The translations under genes were made by a program, and so were the position numbers. The notes beneath the pieces are model-generated. The model made no database searches, was not told the origin of the DNA, and saw only the letters and a list, made by a program, of their open reading frames with translations. Below are positions 61,817 through 64,000 of a stretch of DNA of 64,000 nucleotides, piece after piece; position 1 is the stretch's first letter; each line of letters starts with the position of its first letter. Origin of the DNA: Acidobacteriota bacterium (GTDB lineage: Bacteria > Acidobacteriota > Terriglobia > 2-12-FULL-54-10); contig JACPPJ010000062.1 of NCBI GenBank assembly GCA_016191085.1, positions 1 to 64,000 on the forward strand, in the 5' to 3' direction.

Positions 61817-63019
61817 ATGAGAATCTGCGAACCCGCGACGGCTGACGGACACCAGACGGGAGTTATCCAGGAGACCTTCAATACTGTCTTTCGCCGGTCG
61901 ATCTCTATCTGGGCCGCCGCCCTGCTGCTGGCTACGCTGAATATTCTCCTATTCGCATATGAAAAACCATGGACAGCCGCCGACGGGCTACGAAACTGGG
62001 GCGATTGGTTTCTCCAGGCGGCCGGGTGGCAATCCTTGTTACCGACGCTGCCTCCCTCGCTTTATTCCGGCTCCGTACTCAACGCTGGCTTGCTCGCTGG
62101 CGCGGTGGCCTCGGCGCTGCTCAGCCGGCAATTCGCGCTGCAAATCGCCCCACCGGCAGAGCTGGCGAAAGGACTCCTGGGCGGGGTGCTCATGGGAGTG
62201 GGCGCGGTGCTGGCGATGGGGTGCAACGTCGGAGGGTTTTACAGCGCCCTCTCTGCTATGTCGCTTTCCGGCGTGTCCATGATGGTGGGACTGGGACTGG
62301 GGGCTTGGCTCGGGGTCCGCTATATGATGTGGGAGATGGTGAAATTCCCCCGACTCTCTTCGGGATCAGGACGGAGCTTTTGGGGAGCCTCAGGTAGCGG
62401 CCGCAGCCGGCAACCCTGGATGGGAGGACTTTGCCTCCTCCTTATCGCCGGGGTGGTGTTCCTATACTCCCATTACGGTTTCGGGCAGCGTGGCGGGCTG
62501 CTGCTGATCGGGGTGCTGCTGGGCACCGTTCTGCAACGCTCACGCTTTTGCCTGGTGCGGGCGTTTCGCGACCCCTTTCTGGACGGCAACAGCGAAATGA
62601 CCCGGGTCGCAGCGCTTTCGCTTGCGATCAGCGCCATCGGGTTTGCGATCCTGAAGAGTGCCGATTTACGCCCGGCGACGGCGTTCGTCTTCGCCTCGTT
62701 TTGGAAAGGAAGCCTCGTCGGCGGCGCCATCTTTGGCCTGGGAATGGTTCTGGCGGGCGGCTGCGGGGCCGGTGCCTTGTGGCGCGCCGGCGAAGGACAT
62801 ATTAAGCTATGGTGTGCCCTGATGGGCTTTGCCTTCGCCAGCGCGGTTGCGTGGCGCGTTTTGGAGCAGGGAGGCTGGCTGAGCCGCCTGGGTACCGCAG
62901 TCTTCTTGCCGGATGTTTCTGGTTGGCCTCTAGCCCTCGCCGCGACGCTCGCTGTGCTGGCCATCTGGTATGTGCTGGCGGCGTGGAACGAAAGAACACG
63001 GTCCGTAGCGGCGATGTGA
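61817..63019 (+). CDS. YeeE/YedE-family sulfur transport protein
   Basis: A 400-residue inner-membrane protein with about ten hydrophobic segments. It has two sulfur-transport repeats: LAMGCNVGGFYSALSA in the first half and RSRFCLVRAFRDPF plus LAGGCGAGALWRAGEGH in the second, with conserved cysteines. TsuA/YedE proteins import thiosulfate or other reduced sulfur or selenium species. The SoxYZ-type gene starts 7 bases later, so both probably serve thiosulfate or sulfur carrier chemistry. Start between 61751 and 61817 is uncertain. Confidence 0.85.
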   Translation: MRICEPATADGHQTGVIQETFNTVFRRSISIWAAALLLATLNILLFAYEKPWTAADGLRNWGDWFLQAAGWQSLLPTLPPSLYSGSVLNAGLLAGAVASALLSRQFALQIAPPAELAKGLLGGVLMGVGAVLAMGCNVGGFYSALSAMSLSGVSMMVGLGLGAWLGVRYMMWEMVKFPRLSSGSGRSFWGASGSGRSRQPWMGGLCLLLIAGVVFLYSHYGFGQRGGLLLIGVLLGTVLQRSRFCLVRAFRDPFLDGNSEMTRVAALSLAISAIGFAILKSADLRPATAFVFASFWKGSLVGGAIFGLGMVLAGGCGAGALWRAGEGHIKLWCALMGFAFASAVAWRVLEQGGWLSRLGTAVFLPDVSGWPLALAATLAVLAIWYVLAAWNERTRSVAAM

Positions 63020-63026
63020 ACGATTT

Positions 63027-63818
63027 ATGTTTCGAGTGCTCATTTCCTTTTTCTTGCTGGCAACGGCCGGCGCGGCGCTTTTTGGAGAAGCCGCAAACGG
63101 CGTCGATGCCCTGAATGCCAAGCTCTCAGAGTTGCTGGCCGGCGCGCGCAGTTCCCCGGACCCCGAGCACACTCCCGTGCTCAAAGCGCCACGGATCGTG
63201 GAGGCCGCTAACGAGGTTATGGTCACGGTGAGTGTGCCATTGACTGGAGACGACAAGCATTACATTCGCCGGCTGGTGCTGATAGATGAAAACAGTGTCG
63301 TCAAGGTGAAATACGTGGCTTCTTTTGCGCCGCAGGTACGCCCGGCGGAAGTGACCGCTTCAATCAAGATGGCCAAGACCAGTCAGATCAAAGCTATCGC
63401 GGAGTGTTCTCTGCACGGCAAGTGGATGGCGGTTTCGGAAACCATTCATGTGGGCATCGGCGGATGTGGAGCCGGCCAAGAACCCAGCCGCCATATTCCC
63501 GGAGACGTGCTGCGAGTGCGTTTTCGGGACGAAGACCGGCTGGTCAGGATGAACTTGCTGTTCCGCCATCCCATGGTGTCCGGGTATGTGATGACCGCCG
63601 ATGGCCGGGTGAGCAAACAGTACGAGCCTTTCTTCCTGAAGCACGCTCGCGTCCTGCACAAGGGACAAGTTCTCGCCGAGTTCGAACTTGGCCCGGGGAT
63701 GAGTGAGAATCCACAGATTGCTTTGCTGCTCCCGCGCCTGGGCAGTGAGCCAGTGCATGCGGAAGCCACCAACAATGTGGAGCAGAAATTCACGTTGCTA
63801 GCGCGGATGCCCCAGTAG
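63027..63818 (+). CDS. SoxYZ fusion, sulfur carrier protein
   Basis: A 263-residue exported protein. A signal peptide (ISFFLLATAGAALFG) precedes a SoxY-like domain ending in the carrier motif VGIGGCGAG with Cys147, and a SoxZ-like domain (about 160-255: VRFRDEDRLVRMNLLFRHPM, YEPFFLKHARVLHKGQVL). In SoxYZ, the cysteine carries sulfur intermediates between periplasmic enzymes. Here both halves are fused in one chain and the carrier end is followed by more protein rather than the usual free GGCGG terminus. It is the type seen with quinoprotein dehydrogenases. Confidence 0.85.
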   Translation: MFRVLISFFLLATAGAALFGEAANGVDALNAKLSELLAGARSSPDPEHTPVLKAPRIVEAANEVMVTVSVPLTGDDKHYIRRLVLIDENSVVKVKYVASFAPQVRPAEVTASIKMAKTSQIKAIAECSLHGKWMAVSETIHVGIGGCGAGQEPSRHIPGDVLRVRFRDEDRLVRMNLLFRHPMVSGYVMTADGRVSKQYEPFFLKHARVLHKGQVLAEFELGPGMSENPQIALLLPRLGSEPVHAEATNNVEQKFTLLARMPQ

Positions 63819-63850
63819 ATCCGGCCGCGCGACAGTTTGGGCCCTCTAGG

Positions 63851-63869
63851 GCCGCTGCTTGCGAGCGGC
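63851..63869. repeat. Short hairpin after the SoxYZ gene
   Basis: gccgct (63851-63856) and agcggc (63864-63869) with a 7-base loop. No T tract follows, so it is not a clear terminator; it may still mark the transcript end. Confidence 0.3.
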
Positions 63870-63927
63870 AGAATGGCGGGTCCTCTCTAATTGTAACGAC
63901 ACCTCGCTGAGAGTAGGAGTAACCCCT

Positions 63928-64000
63928 ATGCCTTTACCGAACCGAGCAATGCGCCTGATGATGCTAGTTGTTGTTGGTCTTCTCGCGGTGAATACGGCTT
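63928..64000 (+). CDS. Start of an exported protein (partial)
   Basis: AGGAG lies 8 bases before the ATG at 63928. The 24 visible codons read MPLPNRAMRLMMLVVVGLL and AVNTA: a typical signal peptide. The rest is beyond the window, so no function can be given. It follows the YedE/SoxYZ pair on the same strand and may belong with it. Confidence 0.6.
   Translation, partial: MPLPNRAMRLMMLVVVGLLAVNTA

Noticed and set aside
1-64000. tRNA, rRNA and CRISPR search by eye
   Set aside because: No cloverleaf-like CCA-ended segment, no conserved rRNA motif and no regularly spaced direct repeats were seen. A tRNA scan could still find one I missed.

Overview
This window looks like chromosomal DNA of an acidobacterium (Acidobacteriota, probably Terriglobia). 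The basis is a secreted VWFA protein of the type expanded in that phylum, moderately high GC, a lipid-modifying diderm envelope gene set (Lnt, GT9 heptosyltransferase-like), a ba3-type oxidase and GGC-rich intergenic hairpin repeats. The taxonomic call is inference from gene content. No rRNA, tRNA or CRISPR array was seen.

Layout. 1-180: the 5' tip of a transposase gene and a nested hairpin. 185-12759: housekeeping genes, all on the plus strand: Trm112-like protein, GT9 glycosyltransferase, aconitase, VWFA protein, class III-type sirtuin coupled to LarC, MetG, TatD, polyprenyl diphosphate synthase and a CYTH protein, with a four-hairpin repeat element near 7.7-7.9 kb. 12.8-21.1 kb: two secreted proteins of uncertain role, a family 5 uracil-DNA glycosylase, an aldehyde dehydrogenase, a Tat-exported molybdenum hydroxylase pair and a transglutaminase-like protein. 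21.2-25.2 kb: a graveyard of mobile and defence fragments around a DASS transporter: three decayed insertion sequences, a primase fragment and the 3' end of an AbiJ-type gene. 25.2-35.98 kb: PII and glutamine synthetase, a HhH plus nuclease-fold protein, PpiD, an ABC ATPase, an M1 aminopeptidase with HEAT repeats and a LolA/B-like lipoprotein pair. 36.1-39.6 kb: the most unusual region. The two ends of a type ISP restriction gene survive, both on the minus strand. The middle is replaced by a cassette of vsr, a short cytosine methyltransferase without target-recognition domain, a tandem zinc ribbon protein, a NOV_C-type nuclease and a convergent gene of unknown function.

39.8-49.5 kb: phosphoketolase with acetate kinase, a TauE/SafE permease, prfB with a programmed +1 frameshift coupled to lnt, and a ba3 oxidase operon that includes a 39-residue subunit IIa. 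49.9-54.6 kb: a compact plus-strand cluster of a luciferase-like monooxygenase, a stand-alone adenylation enzyme, a carrier protein, a flavin reductase and a GNAT-like protein, probably a small carrier-tethered biosynthetic or tailoring pathway. 54.7-61.5 kb: two PilZ proteins, MsrA, a cytochrome c lipoprotein, a CBS protein, a DUF4139 protein and glutathione peroxidase. 61.8 kb to the end: a YedE-type sulfur permease and a SoxYZ fusion carrier, followed by the start of another exported protein.

The best candidates for something new are the vsr/short-dcm/zinc ribbon/NOV_C cassette seated inside a broken type ISP locus, the 50-54 kb biosynthetic cluster, and the orphan HhH nuclease-like gene.
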